Shown: positions 53,536 through 62,621, counted from the stretch's first letter. The stretch: DNA of 64,000 nucleotides from Candidatus Eiseniibacteriota bacterium (GCA_023129715.1 JAGMBO010000004.1:1-64000), one strand, 5' to 3'. The notes: generated by a model not told the origin, from the sequence alone. Program-made: numbers and translations.

Positions 53536-55186
53536 GGCGCGACGCCTTCCAAGGCTGACGATGGAGCTGCTCGCCGGCGCGGCGGGCAGCTGCTTGGCGG
53601 TGGCCGTCTGCCTGGCGGCGGCCGTCAGCCCTGCGGCGGCCCAGCTGCCCTATGCCGAGATCGAGCAGATCGACATCGTCCAATCGGTCGAGGCCTGGGA
53701 GTTGCGGATTCCCTTCGCGGGCGCCTGGACGCACAGCTCGATGGAGCATCCCCCTCGCATCGTCATCGATCTGCATGACGCCCGCTCGCGTCTGCCGCGC
53801 GCGCCGGGGCTCTACTCGCTACGACTGAGTCGCGGACCGGTCGAGGTGCTGCGCACGAGCCAATTCCGCAATCGGCCCGGCAATCGCAAGGTCCGAGTCA
53901 CGCTCGTGCTCTCCGATGCGCTGCCCTATATGGCCGAGCAGTTCGCCGGGGAGGTCTGGGTGCGCATACCGCGTCCCGCCAACGCCGCCTGGGGCCCCGA
54001 CTGGGAAGAAACCCTGCGGCGCGGTGGTCGGGTGTGGGAGGTTCTTCCGGCGCCCGATCAGCAGGAGACGTTCAGCGAACAGGGTGGAGGAAACGCGGCC
54101 GACCCGGGAGCGGGGCCGGATGCCGCCAATCGAGAAAGCGGGCGGGTCGGGGGCGCGGCGGGCGCCGGGGGCGCGACGCAGACCTCCAGCGTGCCTGTAG
54201 GAGACGAGCCTTCCGTGGGGGAGGCGGCGGTTGCCGACGGGGAGGACCGGGGATGCGACTCCCTGGCTCAGGTCGAGTGGGCCATCGATCAGCTGCTCGC
54301 CGATACGACCCTCTTCCGTCCCGGCCGCCCGCGCGTCCGGCGGGCGTGGGACGATGCCGCGGCGCGCTTGCTCGAGGAGGCACAAGGCGCATTCCTCGCG
54401 GGCGACACCGCGGCGGCGCGGGAGGATCTAGCGACCTGCGTGCGCTTCTACGCCGACACCGATCCCGGTCAACAGGCGCTGCGCCTGCAGGGGTTTTTCC
54501 TGCGAGTCATCGGTGACGAGCTGGTCGCGCCGGCTGATTCGTCGACGGCCGCGGGGCCCTGGCCCCTGCTGCGGGGCGCCGTCCTGGCAGCGCTCTTCGC
54601 CGGCGCCTACGATCAGGGGGACCTCCAACTGGCAGCCGCGATCCTCGGCTGCTGGCGTGACGCGAACCGCACCGGTGACCGCTGGGCGGAGGCAGCCCTG
54701 CACCTGGCCGAGGCCCGGCTCGTCGAGGGTGAGGCAGACCGGGCGCTCACCTGGGTCTCCGCCGCGCTGGCGGCGCGTCCCGACTGGCGCGGCGTGCCGC
54801 GCGTCGCCCTGCTGCGGGCGGGGGTTTGGGGCGCCCTGGGACGGGTCAATGCGGCTGACACGCTCTTGCAGATCCTGGCGGAAGACGTTGAGCCGGCGGT
54901 GCGCTGCCGCGCCCTGGCGGCCCGGGCCGATCTACAGTACCGGCACGGCGCCCCCGCAACGGCTCGCCAGCTCTACCAGAGCCTGCTCGGCGATGGGGTG
55001 CCCGCGGTGGAACGCGAGTGGGCCCACTACCAAGTCGGCAATTGCTGGGCGGCGGAAGGCGCCTGGAGCGAAGCCCGGGCGTGGCTCGAGCAAGTCGCCG
55101 GTGATGCCGGGAATTTCTGGTCGGACAACGCGCGCCTGCGTCTGGCCACGTTAGCCGAGGTGAGAGATGCCGCTGCCTGGCATTGA
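53489..55186 (+). CDS. Exported AMIN-domain protein with TPR-like helical repeats
   Basis: The 565-residue reading starts MPIKTTAESTGAARRRARRL after GAGGAGAAGC and overlaps the CheB-like gene by 47 bases. A signal peptide lies at about 25-51 (LAGAAGSCLAVAVCLAAAVS). Residues about 52-165 are an AMIN domain (IEQIDIVQSVEAWELRIPFA, PPRIVIDLHDARSRLPRAPG), typically binding peptidoglycan or polysaccharide in the periplasm. A low-complexity linker (about 185-255) follows. The C-terminal half (about 270-560) has TPR-like helix pairs (WAEAALHLAEARLVEGEADR, EWAHYQVGNCWAAEGAWSEA). Its place among flagellar regulators suggests a role in placing or anchoring the flagellum. Confidence 0.75.
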   Translation: MPIKTTAESTGAARRRARRLPRLTMELLAGAAGSCLAVAVCLAAAVSPAAAQLPYAEIEQIDIVQSVEAWELRIPFAGAWTHSSMEHPPRIVIDLHDARSRLPRAPGLYSLRLSRGPVEVLRTSQFRNRPGNRKVRVTLVLSDALPYMAEQFAGEVWVRIPRPANAAWGPDWEETLRRGGRVWEVLPAPDQQETFSEQGGGNAADPGAGPDAANRESGRVGGAAGAGGATQTSSVPVGDEPSVGEAAVADGEDRGCDSLAQVEWAIDQLLADTTLFRPGRPRVRRAWDDAAARLLEEAQGAFLAGDTAAAREDLATCVRFYADTDPGQQALRLQGFFLRVIGDELVAPADSSTAAGPWPLLRGAVLAALFAGAYDQGDLQLAAAILGCWRDANRTGDRWAEAALHLAEARLVEGEADRALTWVSAALAARPDWRGVPRVALLRAGVWGALGRVNAADTLLQILAEDVEPAVRCRALAARADLQYRHGAPATARQLYQSLLGDGVPAVEREWAHYQVGNCWAAEGAWSEARAWLEQVAGDAGNFWSDNARLRLATLAEVRDAAAWH

Positions 55187-56294
55187 GGATCTGTCCCGGC
55201 AGTCAGCCTGCATCAGGGGCGCCGCCGCGGCCGAGGAGACGACCGCGCTGCTCGAGGGCTTGCTCGAGCGCGTCACCGATGGGGTTCTCGCCGTCGATCG
55301 CCGGGGCTGCGTGCTCTACTGGTCGGCGGGGCTCGAACGACTGGCGGGCATCACCGCGACCGAGGCGCGCGGCCGCCCGCTGGCCGAGCTGGCGGGGGAG
55401 GCGGCCGCCCGGGCCCTCGCGGACTGCCCCGCTGAGGCGAGTCTCCTCTGGGCCGCGGCCGGGGAGGCGATTCCGGTGCGGCTGGTGATTGCCAAGGTCA
55501 AGGGCCCCGCCGGCTCGCCTTTGGGCAGGGCCTGCGCGGTCACCGATCTGCGCCGGGCCTGGTTGCAGCGGGCCCGCGGGGAACGCACCCATGCCCTGGC
55601 GACCCTCGGCGAGACGGTCGCCAGTGTCACCCATCAGCTGCGCAATCCGCTCGGGGCGACGCTCGGCTATCTCGGCTTGGCAATCGAGGAGGCCCGGGCA
55701 TCGTCCGCCGCCCCACTGCTCGAGAAAGTCCGCGAGGGCCTGCTCGAGATCGACCGCCGAATCGGTGAGCTGCTGGCCTACGTGCGGGCGCGGCCCCCGC
55801 AGTTCGGTCCTGTCTGCCTGCGCACCCTGCTCGAGGAGATCCTCGAAGCGTCCCGGGCGCGGTTTCCCGAGGGACCCCAGTGGCGGACCCGGATCCCCGA
55901 CGGGCTTTCAGTGACCGCCGATCGGGAACAGCTGCGCCAAGCGTTCGAGAACCTGGTGGCCAATGGGGCCGAGGTCGCCGGCGCGGGTGGAGTCGTCGAG
56001 GTGATCCTCCAATCGTGCGATGGACGGGAGGGGGGCGGCGTGCGCGTGCTGGTGCGCAATACCGGCGGTGAGCTCTCGCCGGCCGATCGCGAGAAGATCT
56101 TCGAACCCTTCGTCAGCTCGAAGCGGGGGGGGACCGGTCTGGGGCTGCCCCTGGCACGGCGGATCATCGCTGCGCATGGCGGGCGCATCGCCGCGCTCAG
56201 CGCCGGCGGCTGGACGACCTTCGTCGTCTCCCTGCCGCGCGATCCCAGCGTCACGCAGGAGGAGTGGAGTGCCGATGCAGCAGAGACAAACTGA
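55167..56294 (+). CDS. FlrB/FleS-like sensor histidine kinase (second pair)
   Basis: The protein has 375 residues. A PAS-type domain (about 28-120, LLERVTDGVLAVDRRGCVLY) is followed by the HisKA region with phosphorylated His in SVTHQLRNPLGATLGY (about 152) and by the HATPase parts: QAFENLVANGAEVAG (N box), VRNTGGELSPADREKIFEPF and GTGLGLPLARRII. No membrane segments, hence cytoplasmic, as in FlrB/FleS. It overlaps the genes on both sides and is paired with the sigma54 regulator at 56275. The FlrBC pairs of Vibrio activate class III flagellar genes; the same role here is inference. Confidence 0.87.
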   Translation: MPLPGIEDLSRQSACIRGAAAAEETTALLEGLLERVTDGVLAVDRRGCVLYWSAGLERLAGITATEARGRPLAELAGEAAARALADCPAEASLLWAAAGEAIPVRLVIAKVKGPAGSPLGRACAVTDLRRAWLQRARGERTHALATLGETVASVTHQLRNPLGATLGYLGLAIEEARASSAAPLLEKVREGLLEIDRRIGELLAYVRARPPQFGPVCLRTLLEEILEASRARFPEGPQWRTRIPDGLSVTADREQLRQAFENLVANGAEVAGAGGVVEVILQSCDGREGGGVRVLVRNTGGELSPADREKIFEPFVSSKRGGTGLGLPLARRIIAAHGGRIAALSAGGWTTFVVSLPRDPSVTQEEWSADAAETN

Positions 56295-57852
56295 GCCGCG
56301 CCCCCCGGCGCGCATTCTGGTGGTCGACGATGAGTCGCTGATGCGCGGCTTCCTCGAGGAGGCCTTGCGCCGCCGGGGTCACGTCGTTGCCGCGGTGTCC
56401 TCGGCCGAAGAGGCGCTCATTCAGTTGCCCGAGTTCGCGCCCGATCTGGCCCTCCTCGACGTTCGCCTGGGCGGCATGGATGGAATCGATCTGCTGGCGC
56501 GCATTCGTGAACGGATGCCCGCATGTGGTTGCGTGATGATGACCGCTCACGGAACGGTCGCCACGGCGGTGCAGGCGATGAAGCGCGGGGCGCTCGACTT
56601 CATGCTCAAGCCCTTCACGGTCGATGCCCTGCAGATCCTCGTGGAGAAATCTCTGGGGGTCACGCGGCTCCAAGCGGAGAACCGCGAGCTGCGCGCGCGC
56701 CTCAGCCGTTGGGAGGGCGGGCCGGTGATCATCGGGCGCAGCCGCCCGATGATGCAGTTGACCGATCTGGTCCGCACCCTGGCGCGGGCACGCGCTACGG
56801 TGCTGATCGTCGGTGAGAGCGGTACGGGCAAGGAACTGATCGCCGAGGCGCTGCATGCCTGGGGCCCGCGGAGTGCCGCTCCGCTGATCAAGGTCAACTG
56901 CGCGGCATTGCCCGCCGGGGTCATGGAGTCGGAGCTCTTCGGCCACGAGCGGGGCGCCTTCACCGGCGCGAGTCAACGCCAGCGCGGCAAGTTCGAACTC
57001 GCCGACGGCGGCACGCTGCTGCTCGATGAGATCGGGGAGATGGAGATCGGGCTGCAACCGAAACTGCTGCGCGTGCTTCAAGACCAGGAGTTCTACCGGG
57101 TGGGGGGCAGCCGTCCCGTGCGTGTTGATGCGCGCATCGTGGCGACGACCAACGCCGATCTCGACCGGCGCGTTAGCGAGGGCCGCTTCCGCGAGGACTT
57201 GCTCTATCGTCTCCGCGTTGTGCCGGTGCGTGTTCCGCCCCTGCGTGAACGGCGCGAAGACATCCCGCTACTCGCCCAGCGCTTCCTCAGCCGCGCGGCG
57301 GCGGAGAATGCCCGCTCGCTACGCGGCATCGCGCCCGCGGTCCTCGAAGCGCTGATGCGCTACGACTGGCCGGGAAACGTGCGCCAACTCGAGAACGTGA
57401 TCGAGCGGGCGGTCGTCGTCTGCCAGAACACCTGGATCGAGACGCGCGATCTTCTCTGGGATGCCGACGGCAACGCCGCCGGCGCGATTCGCTCCACCGG
57501 CGGGGAGGGCAGCTTCGACCCGCAGGCGAGTCCGGCGCGGCGCGCGGCGCCGGGCGCCGCCTTTCCGTCGAGCCCGGTCGCCTCGGTCGCTCCGGCCCCC
57601 TTGGTCGCCTCGGTCGCTCCGGTCGCCTCGGTCGCCTCGGTCGCTCCGGTCGCTCCGGCCGCGCCGGGCGCCCCCGCCCCCGGCAATGGTGGCGGCACGC
57701 TCCGGGAACGGGAGCGCCGCTGGATCCTCGAGGTGCTCGCCGCCGAGGGGGGCAACAGGACCCGCGCCGCCCGGCGCTTGGGGGTCAGCGTGCGCACGAT
57801 TCGCAACAAGCTGAGGAGCTACCAGGCCTCCGAGCTCGAGCGGGCGGCCTAG
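56275..57852 (+). CDS. FlrC/FleR-like sigma54 response regulator (second pair)
   Basis: The protein has 525 residues. The receiver has ILVVDDESLMRGFLEE, LALLDVRLGGMDGIDLL and LKPFTVD. The AAA+ part has Walker A GESGTGKE, sigma54-contact GAFTGAS, Walker B LLLDEIGEME and ATTNADLDR. Between AAA+ and the Fis-type HTH (NRTRAARRLGVSVRTIRNKL) is an expanded Ala/Pro/Ser/Val linker with repeats of VASVAP (about 430-470). It is the best candidate activator of the flgB operon promoter, about 140 bases after its stop. The start ATG is preceded by AGGAGGAG. Confidence 0.9.
   Translation: MQQRQTEPRPPARILVVDDESLMRGFLEEALRRRGHVVAAVSSAEEALIQLPEFAPDLALLDVRLGGMDGIDLLARIRERMPACGCVMMTAHGTVATAVQAMKRGALDFMLKPFTVDALQILVEKSLGVTRLQAENRELRARLSRWEGGPVIIGRSRPMMQLTDLVRTLARARATVLIVGESGTGKELIAEALHAWGPRSAAPLIKVNCAALPAGVMESELFGHERGAFTGASQRQRGKFELADGGTLLLDEIGEMEIGLQPKLLRVLQDQEFYRVGGSRPVRVDARIVATTNADLDRRVSEGRFREDLLYRLRVVPVRVPPLRERREDIPLLAQRFLSRAAAENARSLRGIAPAVLEALMRYDWPGNVRQLENVIERAVVVCQNTWIETRDLLWDADGNAAGAIRSTGGEGSFDPQASPARRAAPGAAFPSSPVASVAPAPLVASVAPVASVASVAPVAPAAPGAPAPGNGGGTLRERERRWILEVLAAEGGNRTRAARRLGVSVRTIRNKLRSYQASELERAA
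57570..57660 (+). repeat. Coding tandem repeat (V-A-S-V-A-P linker)
   Basis: Short GC-rich units of the type GTCGCCTCGGTCGCTCCGG are repeated head to tail, with small variations. They lie within the linker of the sigma54 regulator and keep its reading frame. Such a region can change length by slippage in units of three codons. Confidence 0.7.
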
Positions 57853-58064
57853 CGGCCGAGCGAGGGGAAAGACTTGCCGCCGCGGGCAGAAACTTCCCAC
57901 CCCATTGCTTCAACGTGATTCTGCACGATACGCCTCATCCTATTAGTCGACAGTATGTTACGGATTCCATCAGCGGGGTGGCCAAAGCGGCACGCCCCTT
58001 GCACCTATGGGCGTGGAGGCTCGGGGCTCGCCCTGGGCGGGCAAGGTTCGCAAGGAGGCGTGAG
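57853..58064. other. Promoter region of the flgB operon
   Basis: The region is 212 bases long. It carries the sigma54 site at 57988 and an AAGGAGG ribosome site for flgB. A locally AT-richer stretch (57930-57975) may bind an activator. Confidence 0.5.
57988..58003 (+). promoter_or_regulatory. Sigma54 promoter of the flgB-flgC-fliE-fliF operon
   Basis: CGGCACGCCCCTTGCA matches TGGCACG-N4-TTGCA except at the first base, with exact GG-N10-GC spacing. It is about 62 bases before the flgB ATG. Confidence 0.75.
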
Positions 58065-58475
58065 ATGGTGCGTGAGGTTCTCTTCGGTGGACAGTCCTGG
58101 GCGCTACTGCGCCGCGGGCTCGACGCCGGCGCGGCGCGGATGAAAGCCACCGCGCAGAACGTGGCCCATGCAGGGACGCCCGGCTACGGCGCGCAACGGG
58201 TCGAGTTCGAGGAGCTCCTCGGCAATGCCCAGGCCCGCGGCGTCGGGCTCGCCCAAACCCATCCCGCTCACCTTGCCTCGCACCGAGAGCCGGGCTCGCT
58301 CCCGCGCCCCCGGGTGGTGCCGACCCGGGATCCGGTTCCCGAGGGCGCGACCAACAACGTTGATGTCGAGCGCGAGCTGGTCGTGATGCAGAAGAACGAG
58401 ATCCACTTCCAGGCGCTCAGTCAGGTACTGGCGGACAAGTATCGCGGTCTTCGCGACGTGATCCGGCCTTCATAG
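58065..58475 (+). CDS. flgB: Flagellar proximal rod protein FlgB
   Basis: FlgB forms the innermost part of the rod with FlgC and FliE. The protein has 136 residues, starting MVREVLFGGQSWALLRRGLD after AAGGAGG. Motifs: MKATAQNVAHAGTPGYGAQR and VDVERELVVMQKNEIHFQAL. Length is normal. First gene of the sigma54-controlled basal-body operon. Confidence 0.9.
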   Translation: MVREVLFGGQSWALLRRGLDAGAARMKATAQNVAHAGTPGYGAQRVEFEELLGNAQARGVGLAQTHPAHLASHREPGSLPRPRVVPTRDPVPEGATNNVDVERELVVMQKNEIHFQALSQVLADKYRGLRDVIRPS

Positions 58476-58524
58476 GTGTTCGACTGTGCCCGCCGGTGTT
58501 GGCGGGCCTTCTTGAGAGGCGACG

Positions 58525-59040
58525 ATGCGGGTCAACTACCTCGATCGAATGGATGTCAGCGCCTCGGCGCTGGCCGCCTATCGCCAGCGCATGAACACCA
58601 TCGCCGAGAACCTCGCCAATGCGCAGACGACGCGCACTCCGGAAGGCGGACCCTACCAGCGCAAGGCGGTCGTTTTCGAGAGCGTCCCGGCGACGCCCTC
58701 GTCGCCGGCCCCCGCCGGGCAGGTGCCGGGCGGCATCACCCCGGTGCGCACGCACACCGCGCATCTGGAGTCGCCGGCGCAATCGCAGGCGTCGGTCTCC
58801 GATCGGGGCGCGGCGGTGCGCGCGCGCGTGGTCGTCGATTCCGAGACGCCCTTCATCGAGATCTTTGATCCAGGACATCCCGACGCCGACGCCGATGGCG
58901 TCGTGCGCTATCCCAATGTTAATCCGGTCACCGAGATGGTCAATCTAGTGCTGGCCTCACGGGCCTACGAGGCGAACGTCGCCGCGCTGCGCGCCGAGAA
59001 GCGGATGCAGGAGCTGGCCCTGAGCATCGGCCGCGCCTAG
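58525..59040 (+). CDS. flgC: Flagellar proximal rod protein FlgC
   Basis: The protein has 171 residues. N-terminal SALAAYRQRMNTIAENLANA (rod motif), GGPYQRKAVVFESV, and C-terminal VVRYPNVNPVTEMVNLVLAS, RAYEANVAALRAEKRMQELA. It assembles with FlgB into the proximal rod. A short Pro/Ala-rich stretch (about 58-72) makes it slightly longer than usual. Confidence 0.92.
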   Translation: MRVNYLDRMDVSASALAAYRQRMNTIAENLANAQTTRTPEGGPYQRKAVVFESVPATPSSPAPAGQVPGGITPVRTHTAHLESPAQSQASVSDRGAAVRARVVVDSETPFIEIFDPGHPDADADGVVRYPNVNPVTEMVNLVLASRAYEANVAALRAEKRMQELALSIGRA

Positions 59041-59074
59041 AGCGCCGCCCGAGGAGTGTCGAGGAGGGCGTGAG

Positions 59075-59431
59075 ATGAACCCGATCGGAGCGGTCAACGG
59101 ACAAGCGGGGCTTTGGGGACCAGCCGCCGGCCGCATGCCGACCCTGCGGGATGTCGAACCGTGCCAACCGGGGCTGACCCTCGGCGCTGGGCGGTCGGGG
59201 GCGACGGCGGGGCCGGCACCGAGCGAGACCTTCGGCGAGGTCTTGGGCCAGGTGAACGCCCTGCAACTGCGGGCCGACGACCTGGCGGCGAAGCTGGCGT
59301 CCGGGCAGATCGAGAACGTTCACGAGGTGATCATCGCGCAGCAGGAAGCTGCGCTCGCGCTGCGTCTGCTCCAGGAAGTGCGCGACAAGCTCGTCGTCGC
59401 TTACCAAGAGCTGATGCGCATGCAGGTCTAG
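59075..59431 (+). CDS. fliE: Flagellar hook-basal body protein FliE
   Basis: FliE joins the MS-ring to the rod. The protein has 118 residues. The conserved C-terminal region (about 50-118): ETFGEVLGQVNALQLRADDL, NVHEVIIAQQEAALALRLLQ, EVRDKLVVAYQELMRMQV. The N-terminal half is variable, as usual. GAGGAGGG precedes the ATG. Confidence 0.92.
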   Translation: MNPIGAVNGQAGLWGPAAGRMPTLRDVEPCQPGLTLGAGRSGATAGPAPSETFGEVLGQVNALQLRADDLAAKLASGQIENVHEVIIAQQEAALALRLLQEVRDKLVVAYQELMRMQV

Positions 59432-59456
59432 GAACGGGATAGCGAGGAGGTCGCGC

Positions 59457-60929
59457 GTGCCGACACTGGAACAGGTCCGTCGGATCTGGCAGCGGCTCCC
59501 CGGGTCACAACGCCTCTTCATCGGAGTCGTCCTGGTGGCCCTCGTCGGGATCATCATCTTCGTCAGCTCGTGGGCCAGTCGCGATGAGTATGGCGTGCTG
59601 TATGCCAACCTCGCCCCCGAGGACGCCGGCGAGATCGTCGACCGCCTCAACTCGCAGGGCGTGGCCTACAAATTGACCCAGGGCGGACAGACGGTGCTCG
59701 TGCCGCGCCCCGAGGTCTACGAGCTACGCCTCTCACTCGCCTCGGCCGGTTTGCCGCAGGCCTCGGGACAGGGCTACGAGCTGCTCGATTCGAACAAGAT
59801 GGGTTGGACCGACTTCGTCCAGAAACTGCAGTTCCGCCGCGCGCTCGAGGGCGAGATCGCCCGTACGATCCAGACACTCGACGCCGTGCAGCAGGCGCGC
59901 ATCCACATCGTGATGCCCGAGCCCTCCCTGTTCGTCGAGGAGGAGCGCCTGCCGACCGCCTCGGTGATGATCAAGGTACGCGCGGGCGAACGGCTGGCCG
60001 ACGCCGAGGTCCAAGGCATCGTGCGCCTCGTGGCGGCGGGGGTCGAGGGCCTGCAACCGGCCCAGGTCACGGTGATCGACACCAGCGGGCGCCTGCTCAG
60101 CCGTAGCCAGGGGCAGGACTCCCTGCTGGGCGTGACCAACGATCAACTCGAACTGACCCGCACGGTGGAGGAGGGGCTGGCCCGCAAGGCGGAGAGCGCC
60201 CTCCAAGAGGTCTTGGGGCCCCGCCGGGCGGTGGTGCGCATCTCGGCGGTGCTCGACTTCGAGCGCGCCGAGACGACCCGCGAGATTTTCGATCATCAGA
60301 ACCCGGTCGTGCGCAGCGAGCAACGCAACGAGCAGACTTCTTCCGAGTCGGGAACTACCGAGACCAGCACCACGAACTACGAGATCTCCAAGACGATCGA
60401 GCACATCGTCGACACCCCCGGATCGATCACTCGCCTGAGTGCCGCGGTCTTCGTCGACGGTACCTACGAAACGACGCCCGAGGGCGGGCGCACCTATGTG
60501 CCGCGTGATTCCGAGCAGATGCAGAAGCTGACCGCCCTGATCAAGACCGCGATCGGTTTCGATACCCAGCGCGGGGACGAGCTGACCGTCGAGAACATCG
60601 CCTTCAACGACACCGATACCCAGCGCACCGTGCAGGAGCTGGAGAAGAACGAGCGCTTCGAGATGATCCAGAAGGTCGGGGGGGTGGCGGTCTCGGCGGT
60701 GCTCGCGCTCGGAGCGCTGCTCGTGCTCTGGCGCCTCTTCTCCCGCGCGCGCGCCGGCTTGGCGCAGGCCGGCCAGTCCAGCCGGTTCGAGCTCGAGGAG
60801 GACGGCGCCGGGCTGAACAAGCCGCGTGATCCGCAGGCAGTGCGCATCGAGCGACAGCTGCGTCAGATGTCGCACCAGCCGCCCGAGGTGATCGCCAGCG
60901 TCGTGCGCGCCTGGTTGCAGGAGCCATAG
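59457..60929 (+). CDS. fliF: Flagellar MS-ring protein FliF
   Basis: FliF forms the inner-membrane MS-ring and is the base of the motor and export gate. The protein has 490 residues with a GTG start after GAGGAGG. One membrane segment at about 20-42 (LFIGVVLVALVGIIIFVSSW) and one at about 408-428. Between them the ring-building motifs: YGVLYANLAPEDAGEIVDRL, GYELLDSNKMGWTDFVQKLQ, FRRALEGEIARTIQTLDAVQ. The C-terminal tail (about 462-490, QAVRIERQLRQMSHQPPEVI) is the FliG-binding part. It is followed by fliG after 8 bases. Confidence 0.95.
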   Translation: MPTLEQVRRIWQRLPGSQRLFIGVVLVALVGIIIFVSSWASRDEYGVLYANLAPEDAGEIVDRLNSQGVAYKLTQGGQTVLVPRPEVYELRLSLASAGLPQASGQGYELLDSNKMGWTDFVQKLQFRRALEGEIARTIQTLDAVQQARIHIVMPEPSLFVEEERLPTASVMIKVRAGERLADAEVQGIVRLVAAGVEGLQPAQVTVIDTSGRLLSRSQGQDSLLGVTNDQLELTRTVEEGLARKAESALQEVLGPRRAVVRISAVLDFERAETTREIFDHQNPVVRSEQRNEQTSSESGTTETSTTNYEISKTIEHIVDTPGSITRLSAAVFVDGTYETTPEGGRTYVPRDSEQMQKLTALIKTAIGFDTQRGDELTVENIAFNDTDTQRTVQELEKNERFEMIQKVGGVAVSAVLALGALLVLWRLFSRARAGLAQAGQSSRFELEEDGAGLNKPRDPQAVRIERQLRQMSHQPPEVIASVVRAWLQEP

Positions 60930-60937
60930 GGGGAACG

Positions 60938-61969
60938 ATGGCCAATCCACGCAATGCAGCGGCTCTCGGTGATCTCGGCGGGGCGCAGAAGGCGGCGATC
61001 CTGCTGATCAGCATGGGGAGCGATCGGGCGGCCAAGATCCTGGGGCTCCTGCCCGACGAGGAGGTCGAGCAGATCGCCACCGAGATGGCCCGCCTCGATG
61101 CCGTTCCGCACCGCACGGTCGAGGAGATCCTGCGCGAATTCGCCACCATGAGCGGGGCGACCTCCCAACTCCTGCACCGCGGGCGCGACTTCGCGGCCGC
61201 GGTGCTCGAGCGCACCTGGAGCCGTGAGCGCGCCAAGGAAGTCATCGAACGGGTTCAGGCCTCGCTCAATCCGACCGGATTCGACGTGCTCAAGGAGATC
61301 GATGAGGAACAACTCCTCGGCTTCGTGCATCGCGAGCATCCCCAGACCGTTGCCCTGATCCTCTCGCACCTGCGCGCGCGGCAGGCGGCAAGCATTCTCG
61401 GACGACTCGAGACCGACCGCCAGAGCGACGTCATCTCGCGGATGGCCAACCTCGAGAAGGTTGCTCCCGAGATGATCCAGCAGATCAAAGAGAGCCTCAG
61501 CCACATGTTCAGCAGCTGGAAGCGGACCAACACGGATGCCTGGGGCGGCGTCGAGGCGGTGGCCGAAATCCTCAACCTGCTCGACCGCACTGCCGAGAAG
61601 AAGATCCTCGCCGAGCTGGAGAACGAGGACCCCAATCTGGCGGCCGATATCCGGGCGCTGCTCTTCACCTTTGAAGACATTCTCAAACTGACGAGCAACG
61701 ACATCCGCCAGGTGCTGAAAGAGGTCGACTCCTCCACCTTGGCGTTGGCGCTGAAGGCGTCGAGCGACGAGGTCAAGGAGATGATCTTCAACAACATCTC
61801 TCAACGCGCCTCCGACATGCTGCGCGACGAGATCGAGTACATGGGTCCGGTGCGGCTGAAGGCGGTCGAAGAGGCGCAGACGCGCATTACCGAGGCGGTC
61901 ATGCGTCTCGATGAGGCCGGGCAGATCGTCATCGCCCGCGGGGGCGAGGGAGAAGAAATCGTTGCCTAG
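60938..61969 (+). CDS. fliG: Flagellar motor switch protein FliG
   Basis: FliG couples stator force to rotation and binds FliF, FliM and MotA. The protein has 343 residues. Motifs: GGAQKAAILLISMGSDRAAK at the N-terminus, the EHPQT motif (HREHPQTVALILSHL, about 127-141), and the C-terminal torque region (LFTFEDILKLTSNDIRQVLK, ALKASSDEVKEMIFNNISQR), whose charged residues are retained. Length is normal. Confidence 0.96.
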   Translation: MANPRNAAALGDLGGAQKAAILLISMGSDRAAKILGLLPDEEVEQIATEMARLDAVPHRTVEEILREFATMSGATSQLLHRGRDFAAAVLERTWSRERAKEVIERVQASLNPTGFDVLKEIDEEQLLGFVHREHPQTVALILSHLRARQAASILGRLETDRQSDVISRMANLEKVAPEMIQQIKESLSHMFSSWKRTNTDAWGGVEAVAEILNLLDRTAEKKILAELENEDPNLAADIRALLFTFEDILKLTSNDIRQVLKEVDSSTLALALKASSDEVKEMIFNNISQRASDMLRDEIEYMGPVRLKAVEEAQTRITEAVMRLDEAGQIVIARGGEGEEIVA

Positions 61970-62621
61970 CTCGGATGTTCTCCATGGCGCGCGCCTCGTG
62001 CGCGACCCGGCCGCCATCCTGCCGGTGACGCCCTCGGTGGGGGAGTCGGGTGGTTGGGGATCAGCGGGGGGGGCCTGCCCCGCTCATGGGGCTGCCGAGC
62101 GCGAGGCCCTGTGCGCCGAGGCGTACCGCAGCGGCTTCGAGGCGGGAGAACAACGCGGGGGCGAGCGTTTGGCGCACGTTTGGCAGAGCCTCTCCACGGC
62201 GGTGGACGAGATGGAGGGCGAGCGCAAACGCATGGTTGCTCCCCTGCGCGAGGAACTGACCCGGTTGGTGCTCGCGATGACCGAGAAACTCCTCCGCCGC
62301 GCCGTCGAACTCGATCCCGAGACCGCGCGACGCACCGTCACCGCCGCCCTCGAGGCGGTGGGGGGGGCGCGCACGGTCGAGATCCACCTGCATCCCGAAG
62401 ATCGCGAGCTGCTCGAGACCGAGGTCGCGGCGTGGCGCCAGGGGCCGCCGGAGCGGGAGCGGGTGACCCTGATCGCCGACGCCGGCGTGGGTCGTGGCGG
62501 TTGCCGGGTGGTGACGGCGTCCTTGACGATCGACGCGACCCTCGAGGGCCTGCTCGAACGCTTTGCCGAGGGGCTCGGCGATTGGGCGCCCGAGGCGCAG
62601 GAGGTGGCCGATGCGGCTTGA
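61962..62621 (+). CDS. fliH: Flagellar export regulator FliH
   Basis: FliH binds the ATPase FliI and docks it to the motor C-ring. The 219-residue reading uses a TTG at 61962, inside the fliG stop region and after GAGGGAGAAG; an upstream ATG would run deep into fliG. Helical part (about 45-110): AAEREALCAEAYRSGFEAGE, QRGGERLAHVWQSLSTAVDE. The C-terminal part (ARTVEIHLHPEDRELLETEV, DAGVGRGGCRVVTASLTIDA) resembles V/A-ATPase subunit E as in FliH. The gene overlaps fliI by 11 bases. Confidence 0.82.
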   Translation: MPSSDVLHGARLVRDPAAILPVTPSVGESGGWGSAGGACPAHGAAEREALCAEAYRSGFEAGEQRGGERLAHVWQSLSTAVDEMEGERKRMVAPLREELTRLVLAMTEKLLRRAVELDPETARRTVTAALEAVGGARTVEIHLHPEDRELLETEVAAWRQGPPERERVTLIADAGVGRGGCRVVTASLTIDATLEGLLERFAEGLGDWAPEAQEVADAA

